From positions 3,166,934-3,230,933 of the forward strand of contig BCIA01000001.1 of the NCBI GenBank assembly GCA_001599815.1: a stretch of 64,000 bases of DNA, given 5' to 3'. Under the pieces are notes generated by a model, which was not told where the DNA came from, ran no database searches, and saw only the letters and a program-made list of their open reading frames with translations. Positions 53,730 through 64,000 of the stretch are shown here, in pieces; position 1 is the stretch's first letter; each line of letters opens with the position of its first letter. The stretch comes from Furcasterigmium furcatum. Its lineage: Eukaryota > Ascomycota > Sordariomycetes > Glomerellales > Plectosphaerellaceae. The position numbers were made by a program, and so were the translations under genes.

Positions 53730-56700
53730 ATGAGCCTGAAGCGACAGCGCGCCGAATCTGGCGAGGAGGTGTACGCGAACGAAGGTGTCTCCCGCAACGA
53801 TTGTCGGAGACAGGGTTTTGATGGCAACCGGTTTGAAGATCATGCCTTCGTGCACCAGGGCGACGTGAATTATACCATCAATTATGCGACGCCCGGTGGC
53901 GGCACCCCGTCGCGCAGGCGCACGCAAGACTCTCCATATTCCGGAGACAAGAATGGTATGTACTGTCGTCCCATTGCGAGTTCCCGTACTCCCCGCTGTC
54001 GCAGCCGCCCGTTGACCGCGAATTAACTATCATGTTGTCGTTGCAGGCCAAGCTACGAACCGCGCCGACCGACGAGCCAACATAATCAAGTCGCTCGACT
54101 TTCGAGAAATCAACGTCCGGAAAACCACCATCAAAGCCGCTCAGAAGACGACCTGCGCCTGGCTCCTCAGGCACCCGACGTATCGGGCCTGGCAAGACCC
54201 CACAAAGCAAAAGGAGCATCATGGATTCCTCTGGATGCAAGGCAAAGCTGGCTCCGGGAAGTCGACTATGATGAAATATCTCTACATGGGCGCCAAGGAG
54301 AGTGACGGCCTAGGTGACTTCACGGCAGCCTTCTTCTTCAATGCCCGCGGCGCCTACCTGGAGAAGCACATCACGGGCATGTACCGGTCACTATTACTTC
54401 AGATTCTCAACAAGTTTCCGGACCTACAATCTGTCCTCGACGACACGAATTTCATCCCTGAGAACCCAGAGGATTGCCCAGATCTCGAAGGCCTCAAACA
54501 ACTACTCAGCACAGCTATCCTGGGTCTGGGCGAGCGCTCCCTAACCTGTTTTGTGGATGCTCTCGACGAAGGTGAAGAGGATCAGGTACGCGACATGGTC
54601 CGTTTCTTCGAAGACTTGGTCAGTTGTACCACAGAGCAAGAAATTCCGCTACGCATCTGCTTCTCCAGCCGACCATACCCGTTCATCACCGTTCGGAGGC
54701 GGGTCTTGTTTACCCTCGAGAACGAGCAGGGTCACGGAGAGGACCTTGAAAAGTATGTCACTAGCAACCTGACGATTGACAACATAGAACTTCTTGAAGA
54801 CCTAAAAGCACGTATCCTGGCTAAAGCAGCCGGGATCTTCCTCTGGGTTGTGCTGGCAGTTGGACTCCTTAATCAAGAGGAGGACGCTGGTGGCCTCGCC
54901 CTGCAGGCAAAGCTCTCTGAAATTCCCCCACGGCTAAGCGATCTCTTTTTGAAGATCGTGAAGCGGGACGATGGGAAGCCGGAGCGGCTGATGCTCTGCG
55001 TGCTCTGGATTCTTTGCGCTCAGCGCCCCCTGAGCCCGACCGAGTTCCGCCACGCGCTTTGGATTTCGCTCTACGATAGATCGCAGAATAGCGGCCGACT
55101 GGAAGTCGACAGTCAGCCGCCTCTCAACAATGACGCCAACAGCTGTATTAAGCTGGTCACTACCTTGTCAAAGGGGCTCGCCGAGGTAACAAGAACGAAG
55201 CAACCCACCGTACAGTTCATTCATGAATCAGTCAGGGACTTTCTAGTCGACGAACAGGGGTTGCAGAGTCTGTGGCCTGAGCTGGGGGAGGAATGGGAAG
55301 CCAATGCGCATGAGATCCTCCGGCGCTGTTGTGCTGCGTACCTACAGGCTTGTGCCGTCCCGGCGATCATCAACAGTTGTCCACCCCCCATCTATACACT
55401 CGCGGGCGAAGCACATCGCGAGGCACTACGCACGAAATACCCAATGTTAGCCTACGCCAATCAGCATGTTCTTGACCATGCAAATGCGGCCGCACACCTC
55501 GTCCCCCAGGATCAGTTTCTGTCAGACTTTTTCGCCCCAGGAGCAGCTGCAGCTGAGACCCTTATGCTCTTCGAACGCCGCATGGAGCGCACTTACAGTA
55601 ACCAAGCGACTCCCCTTTACATACTGTCGGATAGGGGCTTGGACCATCTGATCCGTACCTGGCTCAAGAGGGAGGCCCTTGCCGAATCGCCCCAGGAGCC
55701 ATACGGTCATCCTTTGTTCGCTGCAATGGCGAACAATCACCCGGACTCCGTCATTGCACTCCTGGGTTTGACATCGCCGAATATCGAAGGTATTGGTTTG
55801 ACCGAGGCTTTAGTGTACGGAAAGGACGTCATCAGATGCAAAGGCCGAACGCCTGTAACCTGGGCCGCTCAGGAGGGAATTGTACGCATGGGAAAGGTCT
55901 TCATACAGCTGGGATTTGACGCGGAACAGAGTGATAGGCTTGGCTACTCGCCACTTCAGAGGGCATCGGAGAACGGGCACACAGACTTTGTGCGGCTTCT
56001 TGTCGCTCATGGCGTAACAGTCATCTGCCAGCCTGGGGGGCAACGAGAACCACTTTCTCTCGCCTTGAGGAATGGGCATAAGGACACGGCGGCGTATCTC
56101 ATCAGCGCAGTGTCTGTCCCAGAGACAACAGCCTTGGAGATACCTCCGGAGTTGTCCTTCCAAGAAGACCCCTGGCCCTCGGACGCCGCTGACATCGGCT
56201 ACTCCACCCCCGGCGAGAACTCCCGCAGCCTCTGGCCCAACTCGCAGAGGTCGCCCAGCCTCGTGTGCCAGACTAACATCCACCTCACATGCCTGGGGCG
56301 ACAGGAGGAGGTGGCTACTGGCCTCCTAGCATCCCCGGCTCCGATCCAGAGCTCCCTGTTGTCGCTGCCCGTAAAGGTCAGCAGGGCCATCCCTGACTAC
56401 ATCGAGGTGTACTGGGAAAAGTTCCACCACCACTTTCCTATTGTATACAGGCGGGACTTCGAGAGCGGTGCGGGGCAGCCTAGTCCTCTCCGCTACGCTA
56501 TGGCTGCTGTTGCCACTCAGTACATCCGTGGCAGGGAACATCGAATCAGGGGCAACCAGCTGTACGACTATGCCTGGCAGCAGGTGACGAAGGTGAGTAG
56601 CTCGCACACACCGTGGCATGCCGATGCCGATCATTCTTGCCAGTCTATCCCATGGGACATGCCCGCCATGCAGGCCATCCTACTATGCGAGCTGTTCTCT

Positions 56701-57905
56701 CGGTTCCGCGGCCGTAAGGCTGCGATTCGGCCTTCGGCAGAGTTCCGTAGCGTCTACGAAAGGGTGAGTACTAATTCTTCCGATTATTCGGATATAAGCT
56801 AAATAATTCATAGGTTCTCGACACAAACGTGGTCTGTGCTCCCCTGCCTGTGGGAGGTCCGAACCAGGCTCGATGGCAAGCGTGGCTGGTCCAAGAAACC
56901 CAACGACGGCTTCTTGCGGCATGCTTCCTTCTCGATGTACATGCTTCGGTGTACCAAGAACAACCCCGCGTCCGCGACCTAGGAGTAACCGCCGACGATA
57001 TCACAGCGGTTCCCCTGACTTGTTCTGACAACCTTTGGGAGGCGCCCACAGCGGATTCATGGGCAGCCATCGTCGTGAACAGTCCTGACATGGTGTCGAT
57101 GTTCTTGGGCGTGAATATAGAGCCCCTTGACACACAACATATCGAGACGTATTCACTCTTTGACAAATCCATCATCCTAGCCTACGAATACCTACAGCTC
57201 GAGTCCCAAACGACGCCGACCCAGCTCGTAGCGGACAGTAGCATCCACCGCATTGCCGAGCTATTCCCTAACTGTCCCGTGGCCAGCACATACCTAGCGC
57301 TATACCACACCCCGCTCCATGACCTCCTCGTGGTGGCCGGAGAGGCTTGGGTTTTTGACCACAGGATCCTATCAGAGAGCTCTTTCACCGAACAGAAGAA
57401 GCGGCTTCGTCAATGGAGCAGCTCGTCCAAGGCTACGGTAGCCGCGAGGTTCGCATGCCGCGCCCTGGAGGCGTTCATGTCGCACGGCAGTCGCCACGAC
57501 GGGGCTGAGGACGGCCACAACGCGGACGACGATACGATGGACTGTGAGGCACAGTCCCAACACAGGTGGCAGGACGACCTGTCGGACTACTGGAGCATGT
57601 ACGTCTGCGCGTTAATCTGCTGGGCTTTCGGGCATCGGGCCCAGGCGGCAAGGTCGGTCTCGCCCCCATCGTGGTTCCCTTCGTATGCGGAGAGCGACAC
57701 GGCGGCGCTCGCGTGGGTGCAGAGCATGGCGGTGAAACAGCCGGAACACGTCATAGAGTGCCAGCCAAAGGATGGCGCGATGCTGGTGGTGAGTCTAACC
57801 CGTCGGTGGCTCGAGTCGGACGACTATGACCGGAGCCGGCTCTACCGTGACGCGGTGCGGGTTCTGAGGAAGCTGGAGGAGGGAGTTAACTGGAAGTATT
57901 TCTGA
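53730..57905 (+). CDS. NACHT-ankyrin STAND protein fused to a fungal transcription-factor regulatory domain
   Basis: Exons 53730-53955, 54047-56592, 56644-56763 and 56814-57905 join with correct phases to 1327 residues. The N-terminus (1-75) is short, charged and Gly/Asn-rich with an HQGDV stretch. The NACHT domain follows, with Walker A GKAGSGKST at about 141-149, Walker B LTCFVDALDEG near 241-250, FSSRPYP (sensor region) and a winged-helix end with FIHESVRDFLVD. A helical spacer and a degenerate ankyrin region come next (about 628-763; clear unit RLGYSPLQRASENGHTDFVRLLVAHG). After about 90 linker residues a Fungal_trans-type domain starts at about 857 (IPDYIEVYWEKFHHHFPIVYRR), with QAILLCELFSRFRGRKAAIRPS and RRLLAACFLLDVHASVYQEQ, and continues to the end. 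No zinc-finger or zinc-cluster domain is visible. No Met occurs in the linker, so the second half cannot be a separate ordinary gene. It is probably a cytosolic or nuclear signalling NTPase. Confidence 0.85.
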
Positions 57906-58653
57906 GTTGTTTGTTTCTCTGTTTATCCTTTTTCCACGTTTTCTTTGTTTCCCCGACATGGTCTGAGGCTTGAGTTCAGACACACACCCATACGGAGCAT
58001 CATACAGGGCCTCGCGATCTGTACAGCCGTCTTGGTTTGGCACGTCGTGTATGCTCCCTTGTCGACCGCCAAAATCATTCCGCGGATGATAATCTGCAGA
58101 TTATACTCTACATTTGCCATTACCTGGCTTCATGCTCAACCAAAGAAGAGATCGGCGGAGGGCTGGTGACGATGGAAATAGGGCCCTTCCCAATCTGGCA
58201 ATACGGATAAGTCGCTGGGCCAAGGCCCACGCTCAGGCTCCCAATTCACGCCCGCGGAACGGCCTCAAGAAAGTGTCGAAATACGCGGAGACGCAGTGAG
58301 GGCTAATCAATGAATTCCTAACTTCTCGGCATAGCTTTATCGGCCTAGAGTCAGGGCCTACGTCGGCATGGCCGCGTCAAAATATCGTTGCGTACGACAT
58401 GCCGAAAGAGGGAAGAGACGAAATAAATATAGCATGGTACGATAAATTTGAGAATTGGACGTAGATGTCACAAAAACCTTCACCTTCATGCCGAAGATTC
58501 GATAGAAATCTATATAAACAGCCCCGACATCCAGGTTCGGAGTTCGCGATCCTGCGTTGCTATTTTCAACCTTCCGGTCACCGCCGCTGGTTCACGTTCA
58601 CAAGCCTCACCATTCTACGTCGATACGACCCATTTTCTGCCAAATCAATCTTC
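57906..58653. promoter_or_regulatory. Intergenic with promoter of the DUF829 gene
   Basis: About 750 AT-richer bases. A TATATAAA box lies at 58511-58518. No gene is supported; an in-frame Met at 58465 precedes the TATA box and so cannot be the normal start of the next gene. Confidence 0.45.
58511..58518 (+). promoter_or_regulatory. TATA box of the DUF829 gene
   Basis: TATATAAA, 136 bases upstream of the chosen ATG at 58654. Confidence 0.5.
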
Positions 58654-59705
58654 ATGATCGTCATGTTCGGGAAGAAAAGGCTCCCGGAGATCCCCGGTTT
58701 CGTCCCCATCTGCGACCAGATCCTTGTGCGAGATGCTCCAGGCCTTGGACCTATTCCCGCCCGCCATCCATCCGCCATCCTCATATATGGCTGGGGCGAC
58801 TGTCTTCCCAAGCATGTCGCCAAGTATTGTGAAGGGTTCCAGAATCTGTTTCCCCGCTCCAAGCAAATCGTCGTCCTAGCGCCCATCTCGAAGGCCCTGT
58901 TCTCCAGCATCTCGGCGAGAACAGAGCACATGAAACCCGTTCTCGACAGCCTGGGCAGCCTCATCATGCCAGAAACGCCGAATACAAACGAGATCTATAC
59001 CCTGAATGCGGGCAGCACACACAGCAGCGCTGATGCCGGCGAGGCAGACACCGAGGGCATGGCAGCCACCATGACCGAGAAATTACTCACAACACCGAAC
59101 ACAAAAGCGCCCATCCTGGTGCACGTCATCTCAAGCACCGGTATCACCAATTACGCTTCTACACTGAACGCGTGCCGGCTCCGGTACGGCCAACCATGCC
59201 CTCATCAGCTTCTAATCTGCGACTCGACGCCCGGGAGCCCCGTCTGCTCACACAAGACCATCACCTTCTGGTCTCGAGCCATGGCTATGGGAGCGGCAAA
59301 ATTCTTCCCCTGGCCGTTCATCATGACACACGCCTATTCTACGTCCTCCTTTAGATCCAATGGCTTTTTATCACAGGCCAGGAGCATTCGGGCAGGTTCA
59401 CAGTACGTTCTATCGACGACTAAACACTGGAGACGAAGCAGGCGAAGAGGATGTTTATGTACAGCAAAGAGGATAATCTGGTCATGGCTGAGGACATCGA
59501 GGAGCTGTCTGAGGAGACATCAAGAAAGGGATACGAGATTCGGAGAGAGTTGTTTGTTGGGAGTGCGCATGTTAAGCACATGCAGAAATTTCCAGAGCAA
59601 TATTGGAGGGTGATTGACGATGCGTGGCGGTGGTCGGCAGAGGAGCGGATGCGGGACGGGCAGTTCAAGGTTGAGGCTGGGGTTGAAGAGAGGTCGGTTG
59701 TTTGA
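58654..59705 (+). CDS. TMEM53/DUF829-type alpha/beta-hydrolase-fold protein
   Basis: The start MIVMFGKK lies downstream of a TATA box. The first exon runs to 59402, and a 47-nt intron (GTACGT donor, CTAAAC branch site, AG acceptor) leads to 59450-59705, giving 334 residues. DUF829 landmarks: AILIYGWGDCLPKHVAKYCEGF, HVISSTGITNY (the nucleophile-strand region), LLICDSTPGSP, and in the second exon MFMYSKEDNLVMAEDIEEL with GSAHVKHMQKFPEQYW, which carries the expected acidic residue and His. The family includes nuclear-envelope TMEM53 and fungal hydrolase-like proteins of unknown substrate. The exon join is inferred: reading straight through breaks the conserved C-terminal frame, so a frameshift is the alternative. 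Confidence 0.7.
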
Positions 59706-60198
59706 GGATAATTTCTCTGGGACTACATATAACTCAAGAACGATATTAATATTTCAGACAATCTTAAATGTACAATAGTATGGTTAGAACTCCTAAACAA
59801 ACTCCAAACACCCTGAGCGGTGGCCCTAGGTATTAGAGTACTTGGTGTGAATTGCAGAACCACGGGCAGAGACGTCGGTACTCTACTAGTAGGACTAGTA
59901 ACTGGAGTTTCGAGCCAGCGTTTCCCCAGACAGGGGTGGCCTGTTATGCTAACATTAGGCTGAGCCTGTTGCTTTTAATAGGTTTCGGGGGCCACTTCTT
60001 CCAGGTTGACGGGTCACCGAGCTGACCAGAACGGTTCCAATGTGCGCGGTGCGAACCGATCTGCCGGTATGCCTGCCAGCGTGACTGCGGGGTCTATAAA
60101 CAAGCTCCTGCGCCCATTCGGCTCCAGTGTCCGCTTCGTCTGCCCAACCCTCCCTCCCTCCGAGTCCCTCTGCCAACGCGGATCGAGGTTCCGACGAC
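59706..60198. promoter_or_regulatory. Promoter region of the ankyrin-repeat gene
   Basis: About 490 bases, AT-rich at first. A TATAAA box lies at 60094-60099, about 100 bases before the next ATG, followed by a CT-rich leader (near 60130-60175). Confidence 0.5.
60094..60099 (+). promoter_or_regulatory. TATA box of the ankyrin-repeat gene
   Basis: TATAAA, 100 bases upstream of the ATG at 60199, with a pyrimidine-rich leader between. Confidence 0.5.
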
Positions 60199-62055
60199 AT
60201 GGTCAAGGTACTCCCCCCTCCGAAACCCGACATTCCGGAGCCGGCTCCCGGAACAGTCCTGTCCCTCTCACCAGCAGGCCACGTCAACTGGCTGGACGAC
60301 TTCGAGTACTACGACCAGCTGGGCCGCGATCCCCTCCAACAGGGCAAGATATGGCTCATCGCCGACCCCGAGGAGCGACTGGCGGAGTTCGAGAAGTGGC
60401 TCTCGTGGTACCCGAAGCAGGTGCACCGACGGCAGATGCTTTCCCAAGCCGCCAAACGAGGAGACGAGGTCTTGGTCCGCTCGCTCGTCGAGACTGGGTT
60501 GAAGGTGCACCCGGACCTGACGCCTCTTTCCGAAGAGGAGGAGGCGGCCGACCAGGAGGCGAGGGAGAATGGCGAGATTCCGGACAGGGACGATCCTTGG
60601 GTGACGCCAGTGCACGCGGCCGCCGAGAAGGGCCATCTCGGATGCCTCAAGATCTTTATCGAGGAGGGCGGGGTCGATGTTGACGTGCGCGACAGAGACG
60701 GGCGCACCCCCTTGATTCTCGGTACCAAGTATCCAGAAGTCGTGCGATACCTCCTCGACTTGGGAGCCGATGCGACTGCGAAGACGGACCCTGACAGCCA
60801 GACTCTGTATCAATATGCCGGCGCTGGCGCCTTGGAGTTCGCGGCTGCCCACGCCAACGTTGAGAGTCTCGAGCTGCTGCTGGATCACCCACATCTCCCT
60901 GAAGAGGAAGGGCTGTCAGTCACTCCGCTCTGCATCAAGAGTGCTGCAGAATCAACCAAGGGCTTCAACGCGCTGAAGCTTCTCCTCGAACGAGGCGGGT
61001 ATCCGACAGAGGCCAAGGACGGGAAGACCAAGACCGAACTGCTATCCGACGAGCAGCGGAAGGCAGTTGAGGACGCCATCCCGGCGTCAGCATGGAGTGG
61101 CCAAGTAGAGTCGCTCAAGCTGCTGCTGGGTTACCTGTACCCGACCGACCTGGACGGGAATATTCTCCCCTTCGAGCTGCACGACGAATATCACAGACCG
61201 TTCGTCTACGGCGCGTACGACGCCATGAAGGCCAACAGCGCCGAGAAATTCAGATTCATCAACAGCTTCGGCATCACGGAGCACTCGACCATGTCTCTGG
61301 ACGGACTTCCCCAGGGCCAGAACTTCAACATCCAGCATCTGCTCGACTTTTCTGCCGAGGCCGGTGCCGTCGACACCGCTCGCTTCTTGATCGAGAAGTA
61401 CGGCGCCGATCCCAACGCACACCGCATGCCGCCCGGCATGAAGCCCCTGTATATTGCCTCTGTCTACGACAAGCCCGATATGGTGCGCTTCCTGCTGGAA
61501 AGCCAGGGCGCAGACATCCACCTCGGCAGCGGCCGCTACGCAACGGGTCCGACGGCGCTGTGGACGGCGATCAATCTCAACTCCTTGGACTGCGTCGAGC
61601 TTCTCCTCCGGCACGGTGGCCCCGTGGACCATATCGATAGGGATATCCGCGAGATCTCCGCGCCCATGACCGTTATCCTGAAGGCAGAGGCCGACTACGA
61701 CACCTACGAAACCTCCGTGCGGCTCGAGACCGAGGAGAGTGCGGAGGAGTATCTCGCCAGGTACAAATCCATGTGGAAGAACCTCAACCCGCCATTCGTG
61801 CGTCTAGAAATCGGGCCCGAGGACAAGGAGTGGATCGACAAGCTCCAGGGACGAAAGTCACCGGAGGAGCTGCGCGAGGAGGGAGATAACGCGAGGGAGC
61901 TGAATCAAAAAGAAGGTGTTAGCGAAGAAGAGCTGGAGGATGGGGATCCACGAACATTTGCACCAGAGTTTCCCACGGATGCTGCTAGGATGAGCGAGCT
62001 CAGGAAGGACGATGATCTGATACCAGAGTTCAGGCCGTGGATGGGGCCTGCATAA
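60199..62055 (+). CDS. Ankyrin-repeat protein
   Basis: A single intronless exon of 618 residues from MVKVLPPPKPD; the open frame extends upstream but without an ATG. Ankyrin repeats are spread over about residues 70-500. The clear ones are WVTPVHAAAEKGHLGCLKIF, RTPLILGTKYPEVVRYLLDLGA, KPLYIASVYDKPDMVRFL and TALWTAINLNSLDCVELLLRHG. Others are degenerate, and charged insertions separate them. The C-terminal 100 residues are Glu/Asp/Lys-rich (PEELREEGDNAREL). No NACHT, protein-kinase or other catalytic domain is present. It is likely a protein-interaction scaffold. It lies two genes downstream of the NACHT-ankyrin fusion, but its repeats are not obviously copied from that gene. Confidence 0.85.
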   Translation: MVKVLPPPKPDIPEPAPGTVLSLSPAGHVNWLDDFEYYDQLGRDPLQQGKIWLIADPEERLAEFEKWLSWYPKQVHRRQMLSQAAKRGDEVLVRSLVETGLKVHPDLTPLSEEEEAADQEARENGEIPDRDDPWVTPVHAAAEKGHLGCLKIFIEEGGVDVDVRDRDGRTPLILGTKYPEVVRYLLDLGADATAKTDPDSQTLYQYAGAGALEFAAAHANVESLELLLDHPHLPEEEGLSVTPLCIKSAAESTKGFNALKLLLERGGYPTEAKDGKTKTELLSDEQRKAVEDAIPASAWSGQVESLKLLLGYLYPTDLDGNILPFELHDEYHRPFVYGAYDAMKANSAEKFRFINSFGITEHSTMSLDGLPQGQNFNIQHLLDFSAEAGAVDTARFLIEKYGADPNAHRMPPGMKPLYIASVYDKPDMVRFLLESQGADIHLGSGRYATGPTALWTAINLNSLDCVELLLRHGGPVDHIDRDIREISAPMTVILKAEADYDTYETSVRLETEESAEEYLARYKSMWKNLNPPFVRLEIGPEDKEWIDKLQGRKSPEELREEGDNARELNQKEGVSEEELEDGDPRTFAPEFPTDAARMSELRKDDDLIPEFRPWMGPA

Positions 62056-64000
62056 CAGAGGGGGCCGGCACAGATAGAGGCTCGCCCAGCACCGTTAAGG
62101 ACGTTCAACCTGAGTTAACGCGACGTGGCCATGGAAACTTATAGCAGAGTGTGTTTCCATGCATTTAGGAGAACCTGTACTTGGAGTTTCATATCCAAGT
62201 ACTCACTTCTCGTGATAGTCAGCTAGAACGCGTGTCTCGTAAGTTGTAGACTCATGTTTCCTAGATCATGACTTCCATAGAGTCTCGACTGGTCCATGCT
62301 GCCTTCTCATACAGACTTTTCCTCGGTTCTCAGTTTTCGTCTTGGAACAGTTGGAACAGTGAACGGCTTGGCCATTTCTGATCACGAGGTACGCCTCTTA
62401 ATTAGGAAGCTCTCTCATTTCGGAACGATTCCCCGATCTAGACAATCGTCGATAGAGAGGGTGAGGTGCTATCTGATGCTCGACGGGTGCCTGGCATGGC
62501 TGCGTTGCTTTCCAGCCATCGGAACCTGGATGGTCAAGAGCAGTGTGCCCCTGAGACTCCTGCTAGTTAGCACTTGATATTGACAGCTCGCCAAACCTGA
62601 TCTCAAGATCAACATTTGATTAACTCTGCACTGCCCCCTTTCGGTGTGAATGCCACGGCACTGACGTAGCAAAGCCATCTCGCCCTCCCCGGCACGCGGC
62701 TAAGCTGTCACGGAAAAGGCAGACTAGACTTCGCCTACTTTTACCGGCTACAGACACGGGAATCTCCTCCTGGCGAGACTCTGTACGAAGATGCATCCCT
62801 CACGACAGGTGCCCAGGGAACATCAGGCAAGCGTCTGACAAGGATCGTTGGCCATGATGTGACCCGTTCGGCTACCCGTACATGTTATTGGCTCAACAAG
62901 ACTTGAGTCCTTGGGCCAAGATGATGCAAGTCGACCAGACATTGCCAAGTCTTCTGCACCTCGGCAGGGGTGTTTGATCGTTCCCTGAAACTCCCACCAT
63001 AGAGATGAAGAACACATGGATTGCTGGGCAGTTAAGTCCCTCCGTAAGCAACTGGGCCGGAGCTGCGCCCGCTCTGCGTGTTGATAACGTTGTTCCGTGG
63101 CGATGCACGGCTGGACTTGCAAGGTTGCATAAACCTCGCAACACCTGACGTGGATCGAGTAGTCTGGGCTCCCTCCCCCGTGCAGCTCGACGCCCGTAAC
63201 TTTATGGAGGGCCGTAGTCCAGACCGACATTACGTGTCTCCGTGGACACGATATGTCACCAAAGGCGCGCCCCTGGGGGCCGTTTCGGCCCCCACCCCCG
63301 TGGCTCCTGAACACGAACTCGCTGCTGCCTGCATGCCGTCCGGGCCTGGATATTCTGCTCCCCCTGTCAATAGGGCTGATGCTCCGAGACTGGCGATTCG
63401 GCCTTCGATGCAGCGTCTAGAGTGCGTGCGCCGCAGGCGCGCAGCTGCATACAACCCCATAACCGCCGAATATGCCCTCGGTGGCGGCACTGGTCGGCCC
63501 CGAGAGGGTACATATAAAGTCCGGATATCAAGGGTGTGGTCTATACCATGAGCGAGTTTAGCCTGCCGCGTGGGCAGCAGGTACGTAGGAATAGAGTTGG
63601 TCAGCCCGGCTCGTCCAATCTCAGTGGTTCCTGATCCTGCCGTCTCGTCTCTCATGACCACGTTGGGTTCGTGTGCGTCTGTGCGAATGTTTCGCGGCGG
63701 GGGCCGGGGCCGGGGTCGGGTCGGGGGAGGAGGACCCTCCGAATGAGTTCTCCCGGTCTTCAAGAAGCCGCCTTGGGCGGTCACACCGTGTCCGTCGAAA
63801 GTGCTCATCTTCCAGTTCTTGGGTAAAGCCTAGGCAACATTAGTGTGCGGGTATGTTCAAGCCGACGATGCATGTTGAGATTGGGGCCACTTTCATCAGA
63901 CTGGGATGCCCATGAGCGTGAATTTGGTGTCGGGAGTTTCCCGATGAGGGGTACTATACCATACCTTTCCCGGAACTTCTGTTCGGAACTGCCTTACAGC
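62056..64000. other. Terminal 1.9 kb without supportable gene
   Basis: Only short or composition-biased frames occur. A plus-strand TATAAAG at 63513-63519 is followed at 63548 by a short ATG frame ending at a GTACGT donor, but no convincing continuation was found. The region near 63690-63740 is a run of G-rich simple sequence. Confidence 0.45.

Noticed and set aside
58465..58653. Upstream in-frame Met for the DUF829 gene
   Set aside because: It lies before the TATA box and encodes no conserved sequence; the ATG at 58654 is preferred.
63548..63640. Possible short first exon (MSEFSLPRGQQ) behind a TATA box
   Set aside because: It ends at a good GTACGT donor, but the nearest acceptor leads to a stop after ten residues; no downstream exon was found.
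63230..63808. 192-codon minus-strand open frame near the window end
   Set aside because: Simple-sequence Pro/Arg composition from a G-rich run and no protein logic.

Overview
The window is nuclear DNA from a filamentous ascomycete, most likely a sordariomycete. Genes are GC-rich and dense. They carry short introns (mostly 50-90 nt) with GTAAGT, GTGAGT or GTATGT donors and CAG or TAG acceptors. Typical Pezizomycotina families are present: an AA9 LPMO, Zn2Cys6 regulators, MFS pumps, a GMC oxidase, a NACHT/ankyrin protein and secreted Cys-rich or GPI-type proteins. No rRNA, tRNA or intact transposon was recognised. All gene models were spliced by eye from open frames and splice sites. Family names come from recognised motifs, not database searches.

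Layout. 58-8016: the P5A ATPase Spf1 and a STAND-type adaptor-like protein, both on the minus strand. 9702-13925: a DHA2-type efflux pump converging on a large secreted endonuclease/exonuclease/phosphatase protein with three tandem WIGVYP modules. 15528-18119: a divergent pair of small secreted, probably surface-anchored proteins. 18423-28160: a probable catabolic cluster of MFS transporter, PhyH dioxygenase, CocE-type hydrolase and Zn2Cys6 regulator. CGGTTCGG-type motifs lie upstream of its members. 29143-34291: AA9 LPMO, 2-keto-4-pentenoate hydratase-like protein, a decayed gene and a secreted degenerate Hsp70-like protein. 36152-42959: a cation/proton antiporter, an alcohol-oxidase-like GMC enzyme and a disordered protein. 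After a 3.3 kb stretch with no supportable gene, 46288-53100 holds a second compact cluster: Zn2Cys6 regulator, sugar (lactose-permease-like) transporter and GH35 beta-galactosidase.

53730-57905 is the most unusual locus. One four-exon open frame of 1327 codons joins a NACHT NTPase and an ankyrin region to the regulatory domain of a fungal zinc-type transcription factor, with no DNA-binding domain visible. It is followed by a TMEM53/DUF829-type hydrolase and an ankyrin-repeat protein. The last 1.9 kb (62056-64000) shows no supportable gene.

Functionally, the two regulator-transporter-enzyme groups look like substrate-inducible nutrient modules. The NACHT-transcription-factor fusion resembles in design the integrated-domain immune receptors of plants. 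That comparison is an inference from domain order alone.
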